64,000 nucleotides of DNA. It comes from Pseudochrobactrum asaccharolyticum. GTDB lineage: Bacteria; Pseudomonadota; Alphaproteobacteria; Rhizobiales; Rhizobiaceae. The stretch covers positions 82,203-146,202 of the forward strand of contig NZ_QNRH01000009.1 in NCBI RefSeq assembly GCF_003314995.1, read 5' to 3'. A program made the translations under genes and the position numbers. The notes under the pieces were generated by a model. The model made no database searches, was not told the DNA's origin, and saw only the letters and a list, made by a program, of their open reading frames with translations. Shown here piece after piece: positions 1 through 9,456 of the stretch; positions within the stretch are counted from its first letter, which is position 1, and every line of letters begins with the position of its first letter.

Positions 1-1
1 C

Positions 2-1360
2 GATGCCGATGCCGATGCTGACGCTGATGCTGATGCTGACGCCGACGCCGATGCTGATGCTGATGCTGACGCTGATGCGGATGCCGATGCTGACGCCGAT
101 GCTGACGCTGATGCCGATGCCGACGCTGATGCGGACGCAGATGCCGATGCTGATGCCGACGCAGATGCCGATGCAGATGCGGATGCTGACGCCGACGCTG
201 ATGCTGATGCCGACGCAGATGCCGATGCTGACGCAGATGCGGATGCTGATGCAGATGCTGACGCCGACGCAGATGCGGATGCTGATGCTGATGCCGACGC
301 AGATGCAGACGCCGACGCCGATGCTGACGCTGATGCGGATGCCGATGCCGACGCAGATGCCGATGCTGATGCTGATGCCGACGCAGATGCGGATGCTGAT
401 GCAGATGCTGATGCCGACGCAGATGCAGATGCAGATGCAGATGCTGACGCAGATGCGGATGCTGATGCTGATGCTGATGCCGACGCAGATGCAGATGCGG
501 ATGCTGATGCCGACGCCGACGCCGACGCCGATGCTGACGCTGATGCGGATGCCGATGCCGACGCAGATGCCGATGCTGATGCTGATGCCGACGCAGATGC
601 AGATGCGGATGCTGATGCTGATGCCGACGCAGATGCAGATGCAGATGCGGATGCCGACGCCGATGCCGATGCTGACGCCGATGCTGACGCTGATGCGGAC
701 GCAGATGCCGACGCTGATGCTGACGCCGACGCGGATGCGGATGCTGATGCGGATGCCGATGCCGACGCCGACGCCGATGCCGATGCTGACGCTGATGCGG
801 ATGCCGATGCGGACGCAGATGCCGATGCTGATGCCGACGCAGATGCGGATGCCGACGCCGATGCCGATGCTGATGCGGATGCCGATGCCGATGCTGACGC
901 TGATGCTGATGCTGACGCCGACGCCGATGCTGATGCTGATGCTGACGCTGATGCGGATGCCGATGCTGACGCCGATGCTGACGCTGATGCGGATGCCGAT
1001 GCCGACGCTGATGCGGACGCAGATGCCGATGCTGATGCCGACGCAGATGCCGATGCAGATGCGGATGCTGACGCCGACGCTGATGCTGATGCCGACGCAG
1101 ATGCCGATGCTGACGCAGATGCGGATGCTGATGCAGATGCTGATGCCGACGCAGATGCAGATGCGGATGCTGACGCCGACGCGGATGCTGACGCAGACGC
1201 TGATGCGGATGCAGATGCAGATGCCGACGCCGATGCTGATGCCGACGCTGATGCAGATGCCGATGCTGACGCAGACGCCGACGCTGATGCTGACGCGGAT
1301 GCGGATGCGGATGCAGATGCTGACGCGGATGCTGATGCCGACGCGGATGCGGATGCGGAT
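2..1360 (+). repeat. Uninterrupted GAYGCN hexamer repeat encoding (Asp-Ala)n
   Basis: About 226 consecutive copies of a GAY-GCN hexamer run without any codon change to another amino acid. Asp is coded by both GAT and GAC and Ala by all four GCN codons, so the DNA is diverged at third positions while the protein is invariant. Longer duplications sit on top: positions 2 to about 258 recur from 878 to about 1141 with one 6-bp indel, and about 311-390 recurs at about 521-600. The tract continues past the left edge. It probably forms a highly acidic stalk, by analogy with the Ser-Asp stalks of Sdr adhesins. Confidence 0.97.
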
Positions 1361-3349
1361 ATTGAAGCAACGGATGATGTCATCGAGGCGAAAGTCAATC
1401 TAACGCCGACTGAAACAACACATACCCCGCCTGCGGCATCCTACTTCTTGCTGGTTGCTCTGACAGAGGGACTAAATCTTCAGGTGATTAATACGCCGAA
1501 GGTCAGTTTCAATGTCGATGCAGGACATACAGCATCTGTGACGCTGGATTATGGTGCCGCTCTCTCTGTAAGTCTGCTGGGGGATTATAAGATCCTTCTT
1601 CAGGTCAAAGACGCGAATGGTAACTGGAAGGCGGTGGCCGGTGCAGGCGGTGAAGCCAGTATTTTGTCGCTCGAGCTGCTATCGAACGGAAAATATGGTG
1701 TTAATGTCGATAATTTGCCACCGGGTGAATATCGCGCCTTTGTTCTTTACAGTGGCGTCGGGGTTGGCTTGCTCGGTAGTTTGCATGGTTCCGTGACGGA
1801 TTATGATCACACTAATCCTGCCGGTTCCGAAGCAGAAAGTGCTGATGGAAATGTCATCACAGACGGTACGCCGGATACGGTCACTGAAACAACAATCGTT
1901 GCAAAGGTGAACAATGTCGACATACCGGAAGTAGGAAAGACGATTACCGGCCAATACGGTACATTGGTCATCCATCAGAATGGCGATTATACATATACGC
2001 CATTCAATCAACCCGGAAATATCGGCAAGGTAGATCACTTCGAATACACTATTCGGGACACTGTTTCAGGTAAGGAAAGCACTGCTAACCTCGATGTGAG
2101 AATTGGCAGTGACAGTATTGATCTGGAGTGGACAACACCGGATGGTCCGGCGACTATCGATCTTGTTGCGAATGATGACACTGCAGAAGCAGGTGTACAG
2201 TTCAAAAACGTGGTTGAAGCTATTCCGAACGCTGTTCTGGGTAATTTTAATACACCATTCGGCGCTGTAATAGTTCCGGGAAATGGCAACGGGCAAGCTA
2301 ACTTTACTATTGCGGCAGGTGATAAAGCTGACGTGATTGTAAGTGTTGGTACGACAGGGTTACCTATCAGTGTCTTACCTAGTTTCACTATAAAAGTTTA
2401 TAATGGAACGACTTTGGTTAAAGAAATCTCCGGAACTGCTCTTGCCGGACTTCCTTTGATTGGGTCAGGTATTCAGTTGCACATTGATGGTCTTGGCGCC
2501 GGTACGTATCGTATTGAAGCTTCAAGCGTGAATACGCTCGGTACCGGTTATTCCAGTAATATCTCTGTTAGTAAGACCGTTACACATCTGACTGAATTTG
2601 AAGTCAAAACAGTAACGGGTGTTGACGGAAATATTCTGAGTAATGACGGAACTTCAGTGTCCACATACACCAAACTGCAGGTTCAGTCCGGCAACAGTTT
2701 TGTGGATGCGACGAAAGCAGGAACTGTGATTGCCGGTCTTTACGGCACTCTGACAGTCAAAGCTGACGGAAGTTATCATTATCAGCCGAACACCAACATT
2801 GCTCATTCGACAACAGACCTGACAGATACATTCCATTACAAGCTGGTTCTGCCAAACGGCCATGAGGCCACGGCTGATCTGGTGGTTACACTGGATGTAC
2901 ATGACGGGACTGCCATGGCCCGAATGGCAATGACGGAAACGGCGCTGCCTGATAATCCCGAAGATCCGTCTTCGCACTCAGATACTGCTGATAATCATCA
3001 GCCTCATGACAGCCCGGATAGTCCGGCCCATCACGAGGACGTGGTTTCACTTCCGGAAATGCTGCTTCAGCATGAAGAGACTGACTTCTCTGACAGTCTG
3101 CATTTCTCCGGATCTGAAGATGGTAACAGCGATCTGAGTGTTACTCTGGCCGATCTCATCACCAGTGATGAAAATGCTGATGCAGATATTTCTGATCTGT
3201 TTAGTGCTGATGAGAATACCGGAACAGAGACACCTGTCCCGTCAACGCCTGTGGCAGAACTGGAAACAGTGCCGGATACAGCTGCGTTGATACCTTTGAC
3301 AGACTCAGAGCAAGACAACTGGTCACATCATTCTGTGCCGGTTCTGTAA
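2..3349 (+). CDS. BapA/LapA-like giant adhesin, C-terminal part (5' end outside window)
   Basis: The frame is open from the window edge, so the start lies upstream and 1115 C-terminal residues are visible. Residues 1-453 are a perfect Asp-Ala dipeptide tract. Then come two related beta-rich modules (from about 1500 and 2290) of the type found in BapA/LapF adhesins. Each is followed by a VCBS-like module with motifs such as [15 protein letters not shown] and [13 protein letters not shown]. The last 150 residues are rich in Asp, Glu, Ser and His and end in SVPVL; I see no classical RTX nonapeptides. Genes for a type I secretion system follow directly, so this is probably its substrate, displayed or released at the surface for adhesion or biofilm. 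A TTG at 1448 could be mistaken for a start, but the reading frame is continuous through it. The family call rests on architecture and context. Confidence 0.85.
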   Translation, partial: DADADADADADADADADADADADADADADADADADADADADADADADADADADADADADADADADADADADADADADADADADADADADADADADADADADADADADADADADADADADADADADADADADADADADADADADADADADADADADADADADADADADADADADADADADADADADADADADADADADADADADADADADADADADADADADADADADADADADADADADADADADADADADADADADADADADADADADADADADADADADADADADADADADADADADADADADADADADADADADADADADADADADADADADADADADADADADADADADADADADADADADADADADADADADADADADADADADADADADADADADADADADADADADADADADADADADADADADADADADADADADADADADADADIEATDDVIEAKVNLTPTETTHTPPAASYFLLVALTEGLNLQVINTPKVSFNVDAGHTASVTLDYGAALSVSLLGDYKILLQVKDANGNWKAVAGAGGEASILSLELLSNGKYGVNVDNLPPGEYRAFVLYSGVGVGLLGSLHGSVTDYDHTNPAGSEAESADGNVITDGTPDTVTETTIVAKVNNVDIPEVGKTITGQYGTLVIHQNGDYTYTPFNQPGNIGKVDHFEYTIRDTVSGKESTANLDVRIGSDSIDLEWTTPDGPATIDLVANDDTAEAGVQFKNVVEAIPNAVLGNFNTPFGAVIVPGNGNGQANFTIAAGDKADVIVSVGTTGLPISVLPSFTIKVYNGTTLVKEISGTALAGLPLIGSGIQLHIDGLGAGTYRIEASSVNTLGTGYSSNISVSKTVTHLTEFEVKTVTGVDGNILSNDGTSVSTYTKLQVQSGNSFVDATKAGTVIAGLYGTLTVKADGSYHYQPNTNIAHSTTDLTDTFHYKLVLPNGHEATADLVVTLDVHDGTAMARMAMTETALPDNPEDPSSHSDTADNHQPHDSPDSPAHHEDVVSLPEMLLQHEETDFSDSLHFSGSEDGNSDLSVTLADLITSDENADADISDLFSADENTGTETPVPSTPVAELETVPDTAALIPLTDSEQDNWSHHSVPVL

Positions 3350-3369
3350 TTCTTCTGACGACGAAACTT

Positions 3370-3398
3370 TCCGTGCCGGTGTTTTGCATCGGCACGGA
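3370..3398 (+). other. Intercistronic stem-loop between adhesin and secretion genes
   Basis: TCCGTGCCG (3370-3378) pairs with CGGCACGGA (3390-3398), and the stem extends inward by a wobble and two pairs to a TTTTG loop. No T-run follows, so it is not a standard terminator. It lies 21 bp after the adhesin stop and could stabilise the adhesin mRNA or lower expression of the secretion genes. Confidence 0.6.
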
Positions 3399-3480
3399 TG
3401 CCTCACAGGAGGAGTGAGGATGTTTGACGTAAACGGACTTTGAACTCGGTTTGCCGGAATTCAGAGACGGAGGGGAATGT

Positions 3481-4827
3481 ATGGATGTGAATTGCCTGAT
3501 GCGATACGGCAGAAACCTGTTGGTTGGTATCGGAATATTTATTGGTTTTCTGGTCTATATCGCTGGCAGTGAGGCATATGCTGCTAAAAAAACAAAACAG
3601 CAGGCTGCAGGGTTTACTCTGGAAAATGCTGTCAAAAGAGCTGTTCAATGGCATCCTTCTATTGATGAAGCGGTGAATAATCTGAATATGCGGCAATCGC
3701 GTATTGATGAGGCGGAAGCCGGCTATCTTCCGCGCATTTCTGCGGGAGCCAATTCGGGTTATAGCAGCCGTGACCGTAATGGTTGGCGACCCTATATGAG
3801 TGTCACCGCCACGCAGATGATTTATGACTTCGGAAAAGTGCGCAGTACAGTCGATGTGGCGTCAGCTGGTACAGAAGTCGGAAAAGCACAATTATTACTG
3901 GCAGTTGATCACCTCATCCGTGAAACGGCGACAGCTTATATTGAAGTGCAGCGCTATAATGCGCTTCTCGCTGTGGCAAGGCAGCAACTGAACGGTGTGA
4001 ATACGGTGGCCAAACTTGTAAGCCAGCGCTCACAGGAAGGTGCCAGCACCCGTTCGGATCTGCTGCAGGCGGAAGCGCGTGTAGAGGCCGCTGAAACCAC
4101 TATTCTTGAAATTACCACCCAAATGGAGCGCTGGGAAAGCAATCTCGCTTATCTGACGGGCGCGAAAGGCAAAGTCGGTGTGAATACCACTGTGCCTAAA
4201 TGGTTTGATGCAGCCTGCAATATTAAAAATCCGGACTGGAATAAGGTGCCGGCCATTATACAGGCTGAAGCACAGGGCAAGGAAGCACTGGCACAATTGG
4301 CGGAAACGCGGGCGCAGGCACTTCCGACACTCTCTCTGAAAGCAGATGCCGGCTATGATATGGATGCAACCACCAGCCGGAAAACAGAATTTAATGTCGG
4401 TCTGTATATCAGCGGCGATCTTTATCAGGGCGGTGCAGCAACAGCACGCCGTAATGCTGCAGGTTATGCATTGCGCGCATCAGAAGCTGCGCGGGACAGA
4501 GCGCGGCTTGATGTTCAGCATAGCTTGCGGGAGGCGAGTGTACAGACCGGCAGTATGGGGCGCCTGCTCGGGTCTTTGTCTGCACGGGATAAAATGATGC
4601 AGGAAACCCGCGATCTTTATCAGAAGCAATATATTGAACTCGGCACCCGCACATTGCTTGATTTGCTGAATGCTGAACAGGAACTGCATCAGGCAAGGTT
4701 CAACAGGGTCAATACACTGCATGATATTCGCCGCCTCGATGCCGACTGTCTCTATAGCAGTGGCATGTTGCGGTCTTCCTTTGCGCTCAACGGAATTTCT
4801 GTCAGGGGAGTTGTGTTAACACCATGA
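3481..4827 (+). CDS. TolC-family outer membrane factor of the type I secretion system
   Basis: Product of 448 residues. I chose ATG 3481, which has GGAGGGG five bases upstream, over TTG 3451. The N-terminus then reads as a signal peptide: RYGR, a hydrophobic stretch LLVGIGIFIGFLVYIAG, and a cut near EAYA. The mature part is long-helical, with the paired repeats of TolC/OprM/LapE proteins (QRYNALLAVARQQL, QGEASTRSDLLQAEARV-like segments, and LLDLLNAEQELHQARFN near the C-terminus). It should form the outer membrane channel for the adhesin. The next gene overlaps its stop codon (ATGA), indicating translational coupling. Confidence 0.9.
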   Translation: MDVNCLMRYGRNLLVGIGIFIGFLVYIAGSEAYAAKKTKQQAAGFTLENAVKRAVQWHPSIDEAVNNLNMRQSRIDEAEAGYLPRISAGANSGYSSRDRNGWRPYMSVTATQMIYDFGKVRSTVDVASAGTEVGKAQLLLAVDHLIRETATAYIEVQRYNALLAVARQQLNGVNTVAKLVSQRSQEGASTRSDLLQAEARVEAAETTILEITTQMERWESNLAYLTGAKGKVGVNTTVPKWFDAACNIKNPDWNKVPAIIQAEAQGKEALAQLAETRAQALPTLSLKADAGYDMDATTSRKTEFNVGLYISGDLYQGGAATARRNAAGYALRASEAARDRARLDVQHSLREASVQTGSMGRLLGSLSARDKMMQETRDLYQKQYIELGTRTLLDLLNAEQELHQARFNRVNTLHDIRRLDADCLYSSGMLRSSFALNGISVRGVVLTP

Positions 4828-7079
4828 GAGATGAAAGCCAGCAATCCGATATTCCGCAATCTGAAACTGTTCAGATTATCACTGATACCAATAGTGAAGC
4901 ACCGGCCGAAGCACAGACTGCCGGAGAACAACAAGGATTTCAGATTCAGCCCTGGCTGGAAATGATGCGTATCGTTGCCACTTATTATCGTCTGCCAATT
5001 TCGGCAGAAAGTGCACGTCTTGCCGTGGCTTGGGATAGCCATACCAATGAATATGATAAGATCAGCTATCTCGCGCGTCGTATGCATTTGCAGGTGAAGT
5101 ATCAGGATCCTGCCGAAATTCAGTTATCCAGCTGGCAGTTGCCGGTGATTGTGCAATTGAAAAGCGGCCAGATCGGCGTCGTGATGAAACTCAGCAGTTC
5201 TGGTGAAGCCGGTATTTGTTTTGCAGGTGACGGTGGTCTGCAAAGCCCCGCTGAGGCATCACAATTACTACAGGATGCGGAGGTCGTTGTTATTGCCCGT
5301 CCGGCGCGGGCAATACCGGATGCGCGTGTTGATGCCTATAACAGTCCTTACGATAAAAACTGGTTTCGTAAAATTGTCCTGCGGGACATACGTCCTTATG
5401 GTCATATTCTGCTCGCATCGCTGATTGCCAATACTTTAGGGCTTGCAGGTATTATCTTCTCAATGCAGGTCTACGACCGTGTGGTGCCTTCGCAATACTA
5501 TCACACACTTTATGTTTTGTTTTGTGGTGTGCTTTTAGCGATCGGGATTGATTTTGTGATGCGCCGGACGCGCATGGCAATCATTGATCATTTGGGAAAA
5601 CGTTCCGATATCCGCGTTTCAGACCGGGTTTTCGGTCATGCATTACGCGTCCAAAACAGCAGCCGTCCGACATCTACCGGAACCTTTATTTCACAGATAC
5701 GCGATCTGGAACAGGTTCGTGAATTATTGACCTCCACAACTGTTTCAGCACTGGCTGATATTCCGTTCTTTCTGCTGTTTCTGGTGATTTACTGGTTTAT
5801 GGGCGGCGTACTGGTATTAATTCCGCTCGGTGCCTTGTTCTTTTTGCTCATTCCGGGGCTGCTCGCTCAACCTAAATTACGCAAATATGCCTCGGCATCC
5901 ATGCGTGAGGCTTCTCTGCGCAATGCCATGTTGGTTGAGACTGTACAGGGCATTGAAGACATTAAAACCCTTCAGGCTGAAGAGCGTTTTCAGCAACAAT
6001 GGAACCACTACAACAGCGTCACAGGAGAGGCGCAACTCCGGCTTCGTCACGTTACCAATATGCTGACCGTATGGACCCATAATGTGCAAACCGGTGTTTT
6101 CGCCGTGGTGGTGTTTACCGGTGCGCCGATGGTGATCGCCGGAGATATGACAACGGGTGCACTGGTTGCCTGTTCTGTACTTGGCTCCCGCATGATGGCG
6201 CCGATGGCGCATATTACGCAAGTTCTCAGCCGTTTGCAGCAGGCCAAAGTTGGTCTGGTCAGTCTGAATACTATTATGAAAATGCCGATTGATTATCCGG
6301 AGAATGAAAACCGTATTCAGACGCCGTATATAAAGGGGAGTTATTCTTTTAAAACGGCACTTTACCGCTACGGCGATGAGAATTCCCCGCCAGCATTATT
6401 GTTACGTAACCTCAATATTAAAGCAGGTGAAAAAATCGCGGTACTGGGCAAAAATGGCTCGGGAAAATCCACTTTGCTACAGGCAATGTCTGGTCTGATG
6501 CAGGCAAAATCGGGAGAGGTTTTGCTGGATGATCTGGCAATGAACCATATTGATCCGGCCGATATTCGCCGTGATGTCGGGCTTCTGACACAAAATGCCC
6601 GCTTATTTCACGGTACTTTGATGGAGAATATCATTATGGGCGCGCCTCAGGCTGAGCCTGCACAAATTTTACCGGCGCTGAAAATGGTCGGTGCAGATGA
6701 ATTTATCCGCAAATTGCCTAAAGGACTGGATCATATTGTGCTGGAAGGCGGGCTTGGCCTTTCCGGCGGCCAGAAACAATCTCTATTGCTGGCAAGATTA
6801 CTGATCCGCAATCCTTCTGTTTTGCTGCTGGATGAGCCGACAGCCGCCATGGATGAGGCTACCGAGCGGCATTTCATTGATAATCTGCGCAAATATTCCG
6901 GTGAGAAAACTTTGGTTATTGCAACCCACCGGATGCGTGCCCTTGATCTGGTTGACCGTATTATTGTTGTCGAGTCAGGCGTCATCGCACTCGACGAGCA
7001 AAAGGAGACCGCCCTTAAAATCCTCAAAGGATTGGCAAATGTGCCGCCTCCCGCGAGGACGATGAGTCAGGCGTCGTGA
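4824..7079 (+). CDS. Type I secretion ABC exporter (permease/ATPase) with degenerate C39 domain
   Basis: Product of 751 residues, starting inside the stop of the TolC-like gene. Residues about 45-165 resemble a C39 peptidase domain, but the region where the catalytic Cys should lie reads PWLEMMRIVATYYR, so it is a C39-like docking domain as in HlyB and LapB. Membrane segments occupy about 195-450. The nucleotide-binding domain has Walker A GKNGSGKST near residue 542, signature LSGGQ near 646 and Walker B VLLLDEPTAAMD near 666. The protein should energise export of the upstream adhesin across the inner membrane without cleaving a leader peptide. Confidence 0.93.
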   Translation: MRDESQQSDIPQSETVQIITDTNSEAPAEAQTAGEQQGFQIQPWLEMMRIVATYYRLPISAESARLAVAWDSHTNEYDKISYLARRMHLQVKYQDPAEIQLSSWQLPVIVQLKSGQIGVVMKLSSSGEAGICFAGDGGLQSPAEASQLLQDAEVVVIARPARAIPDARVDAYNSPYDKNWFRKIVLRDIRPYGHILLASLIANTLGLAGIIFSMQVYDRVVPSQYYHTLYVLFCGVLLAIGIDFVMRRTRMAIIDHLGKRSDIRVSDRVFGHALRVQNSSRPTSTGTFISQIRDLEQVRELLTSTTVSALADIPFFLLFLVIYWFMGGVLVLIPLGALFFLLIPGLLAQPKLRKYASASMREASLRNAMLVETVQGIEDIKTLQAEERFQQQWNHYNSVTGEAQLRLRHVTNMLTVWTHNVQTGVFAVVVFTGAPMVIAGDMTTGALVACSVLGSRMMAPMAHITQVLSRLQQAKVGLVSLNTIMKMPIDYPENENRIQTPYIKGSYSFKTALYRYGDENSPPALLLRNLNIKAGEKIAVLGKNGSGKSTLLQAMSGLMQAKSGEVLLDDLAMNHIDPADIRRDVGLLTQNARLFHGTLMENIIMGAPQAEPAQILPALKMVGADEFIRKLPKGLDHIVLEGGLGLSGGQKQSLLLARLLIRNPSVLLLDEPTAAMDEATERHFIDNLRKYSGEKTLVIATHRMRALDLVDRIIVVESGVIALDEQKETALKILKGLANVPPPARTMSQAS

Positions 7080-7150
7080 AGAACAGTACATCTGCGTTTG
7101 CTGAAGCGGGTTCATAGAAATCCGGTCATCATCGTTATCAGGAGGAGTGA

Positions 7151-8350
7151 ATGGCGTTTTCTGATACAGATAAAAAATGGAAAATGGCGACGGGTTTCGA
7201 CACAGATGATGATGTGAAACTGACACGCTCAAGACGGGTCATATGGTATTTTATGATCAGTTTGTGTGTGGCAGGTACATGGGCATATTTTGCAGAACTT
7301 GATGAAGTTTCAAGCGGCAGCGGGCGAATTGTGCCGACGATGCGTGAGCAGATTATTCAATCACTGGAAGGCGGCATTGTTGCTCAGCTTGCTGTGCGGC
7401 AGGATGATCTGGTTGTTCCGGGGCAGATATTGGCGCAGCTTGATCCGACAAAAAACGAGTCCAATGTTGAAGAAAGCGAGGCGCGTTATCGTACAGCGCT
7501 TGCAAGTGCTGCACGCTTGCAGGCCGAAGTGAATATGGCTGATCTGGTCTTCCCGAATTCACTTGAGAATTACCCCGCCTTGAAAGCGACGGAAACAGAG
7601 CTTTTCAATGCAAGGCGCAAAAGCCTTGAGCAGTCTGTTCATTGGGTGAAAGAAGCGGCCGATCTGGTGCGCAGCGAGTTAAAGATCAGTGAATCTCTGA
7701 CGAAAATCGGGGCATCAAGCAATGTGGAGGTGTTACGCCTTAAGCGTCAGCTGGTGGAGCTTGAACTAAAACAGGTTGATATACGGTCGCAATATATTGT
7801 TCAGGCACGCGAGGAACTGGCAAAAGCCAATGCTGAAGTCTCGGCGCTTTTTCCTGTCGTGAAAGGACGCGCAGATTCACTTTCCCGTCTGACATTTCGC
7901 TCTCCTGTGCGCGGTATTGTCAAAAATATTGAAGTATCCACGATCGGTGGCGTTGTTCCGCCCAATGGAAAGTTAATGGAAATTGTACCTGTGGGCGATC
8001 AGTTGCTTGTGGAGGCACGCATTTCCCCGAGAGATATTGCTTATATCCATCCGGAACAGCGCGCGAATATTAAACTGACAGCCTATGATTATTCTATTTA
8101 CGGCGGGCTGGAAGGGCGCGTGGTTTCAATCTCACCGGATACAATTCAGGATGAACTGAAGCCTGAAATTACCTATTACCGTGTCTTTATTCAGGCAAAG
8201 GAAGATGTGCTGGTCAACAAGGCAGGTCAGGAATTTCCGGTGGTTCCGGGCATGGTAGCAACTGTCGATATTCACACCGGCAGCAAAACTGTATTTGACT
8301 ATCTGATAAAACCGCTCAATCGGGCGCGTGAAGCTCTGCGGGAAAGATAA
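7151..8350 (+). CDS. HlyD-family periplasmic adaptor of the type I secretion system
   Basis: Product of 399 residues, starting at an ATG preceded by GGAGGAG. There is a short cytoplasmic N-terminus, one membrane segment at about 27-44 (VIWYFMISLCVAGTWAYFA) and a biotinyl-lipoyl-like half (GRIVPTMREQIIQSLEGG). A coiled-coil hairpin follows, and then the barrel domain typical of HlyD/LapC (LTFRSPVRGIVKNI, VPGMVATVDI). It bridges the ABC exporter and the TolC-like channel. It lies 71 bp after the ABC gene on the same strand and completes the tripartite exporter. Confidence 0.93.
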   Translation: MAFSDTDKKWKMATGFDTDDDVKLTRSRRVIWYFMISLCVAGTWAYFAELDEVSSGSGRIVPTMREQIIQSLEGGIVAQLAVRQDDLVVPGQILAQLDPTKNESNVEESEARYRTALASAARLQAEVNMADLVFPNSLENYPALKATETELFNARRKSLEQSVHWVKEAADLVRSELKISESLTKIGASSNVEVLRLKRQLVELELKQVDIRSQYIVQAREELAKANAEVSALFPVVKGRADSLSRLTFRSPVRGIVKNIEVSTIGGVVPPNGKLMEIVPVGDQLLVEARISPRDIAYIHPEQRANIKLTAYDYSIYGGLEGRVVSISPDTIQDELKPEITYYRVFIQAKEDVLVNKAGQEFPVVPGMVATVDIHTGSKTVFDYLIKPLNRAREALRER

Positions 8351-8382
8351 CAGCTCAGATGCGCTTACAAAGGAGAGCAGGG

Positions 8383-9429
8383 ATGATCATTGTTATGCGT
8401 CTGATTATCCGCTTCATTGCTTTGCTGTTTCCGTTTGCGCAGGCCAATGCGCTTGATCCGCGCATCGGTCCTTTTGAACATACGCATCCGCAGGCATTGA
8501 TGTATCCGCAAGGACATGAAAGTTTTGATCTTTATGGCGCATTGAACGGCACCTATACAGATCAGACTCATTGTGAAGGCATTGCAAACAGTTTCTGGAT
8601 AAAAGAACCGCCAGACGGAAATAGTGGTGATTGTATCCGCTATTATCCCTATGGATTAAAGCAGGATAATAATCCGGTTGCGCTTATCTATTTTAACGGT
8701 GATGTCATTTTGCGTAACATACGCGATGAACGCTTTATTGCTCCGAGCTATCAGGGTATCACGCCTTACAGCCTGCAATATGATATGACTGAATGGTCAA
8801 TTCAGGCGCAGACACCTGCAATACTTGTGGCCAGACCTGGTATTTACGGTTCCTCCGGCGATCATAATATGCGTCGTTATCCGCTGGAGATCGACTTGAT
8901 GGATGATGCGCTCAACCAACTGAAACAGCGTTATTCGATTACAAAATTTGTTCTGGTCGGCCAGTCCGGTGGCGGACACATCATCGCTTCACTGCTCAAC
9001 CGCCGAACGGATATTAAAGCGGTCTTCATTGCATCAGGACTATTATCTGTTGCTAAAACGCTGACTTATAAAGCCAATATTCCCCGTGTGACCGGCTCTC
9101 TTTTACCGGATCCTTCAGGTTATTATGATCCGGTCACGGAGGTTGCAAAAGTTGATCGCAACCCGCCACCGGATATTTTTATCCTGTCGGATGTGAAAGA
9201 CCGGTCTGTTCCTTTTGCCACGCAACTGGATTATGTCCGCGCTTTGCGGGAAACCGGACTGAAGCCCTTTCATATTGTTACAACGGGTGAGGGAAAACAG
9301 CATCATCTGCTGTACCGGCAGGCACGCCTCGGTGCTGTTATGTATATGAGAAATGATACGCCAGCTGATATTGTCAAAACTCTTGCTGATCCGCGAACAG
9401 CGCGGGTTAAAACAGATGCCCCGCTCTGA
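8383..9429 (+). CDS. Exported alpha/beta-hydrolase fold protein of unknown substrate
   Basis: Product of 348 residues. ATG 8383 is preferred over 8359 because AAGGAG lies 7 bp upstream and the protein then begins with a signal peptide ending near AQANA. The nucleophile elbow GQSGGG (LVGQSGGGHIIASLL), a later Asp in SDVKDRSVP and a His in KQHHLLY fit a Ser-Asp-His triad with the usual order and spacing. The substrate cannot be told. It is 32 bp from the adaptor gene, so it may be co-transcribed with the secretion system, but a role in adhesin processing would be speculation. It converges on the Mur ligase gene. Confidence 0.7.
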   Translation: MIIVMRLIIRFIALLFPFAQANALDPRIGPFEHTHPQALMYPQGHESFDLYGALNGTYTDQTHCEGIANSFWIKEPPDGNSGDCIRYYPYGLKQDNNPVALIYFNGDVILRNIRDERFIAPSYQGITPYSLQYDMTEWSIQAQTPAILVARPGIYGSSGDHNMRRYPLEIDLMDDALNQLKQRYSITKFVLVGQSGGGHIIASLLNRRTDIKAVFIASGLLSVAKTLTYKANIPRVTGSLLPDPSGYYDPVTEVAKVDRNPPPDIFILSDVKDRSVPFATQLDYVRALRETGLKPFHIVTTGEGKQHHLLYRQARLGAVMYMRNDTPADIVKTLADPRTARVKTDAPL

Positions 9430-9456
9430 CAGAAACAGAGCAGGGTAATTCCGTCC

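Noticed and set aside
1-1360. Possible CRISPR array or satellite DNA
   Set aside because: There are no spacers of constant length and no longer conserved repeat. The hexamers are codons of an open frame.
3-1403. A 466-codon open frame of alternating Met/Thr and Pro/Leu/Gln/Arg
   Set aside because: It is the +1-shifted reading of the GAYGCN repeat, open only because these hexamers contain no stop in that frame. The Asp-Ala frame continues smoothly into the adhesin modules.
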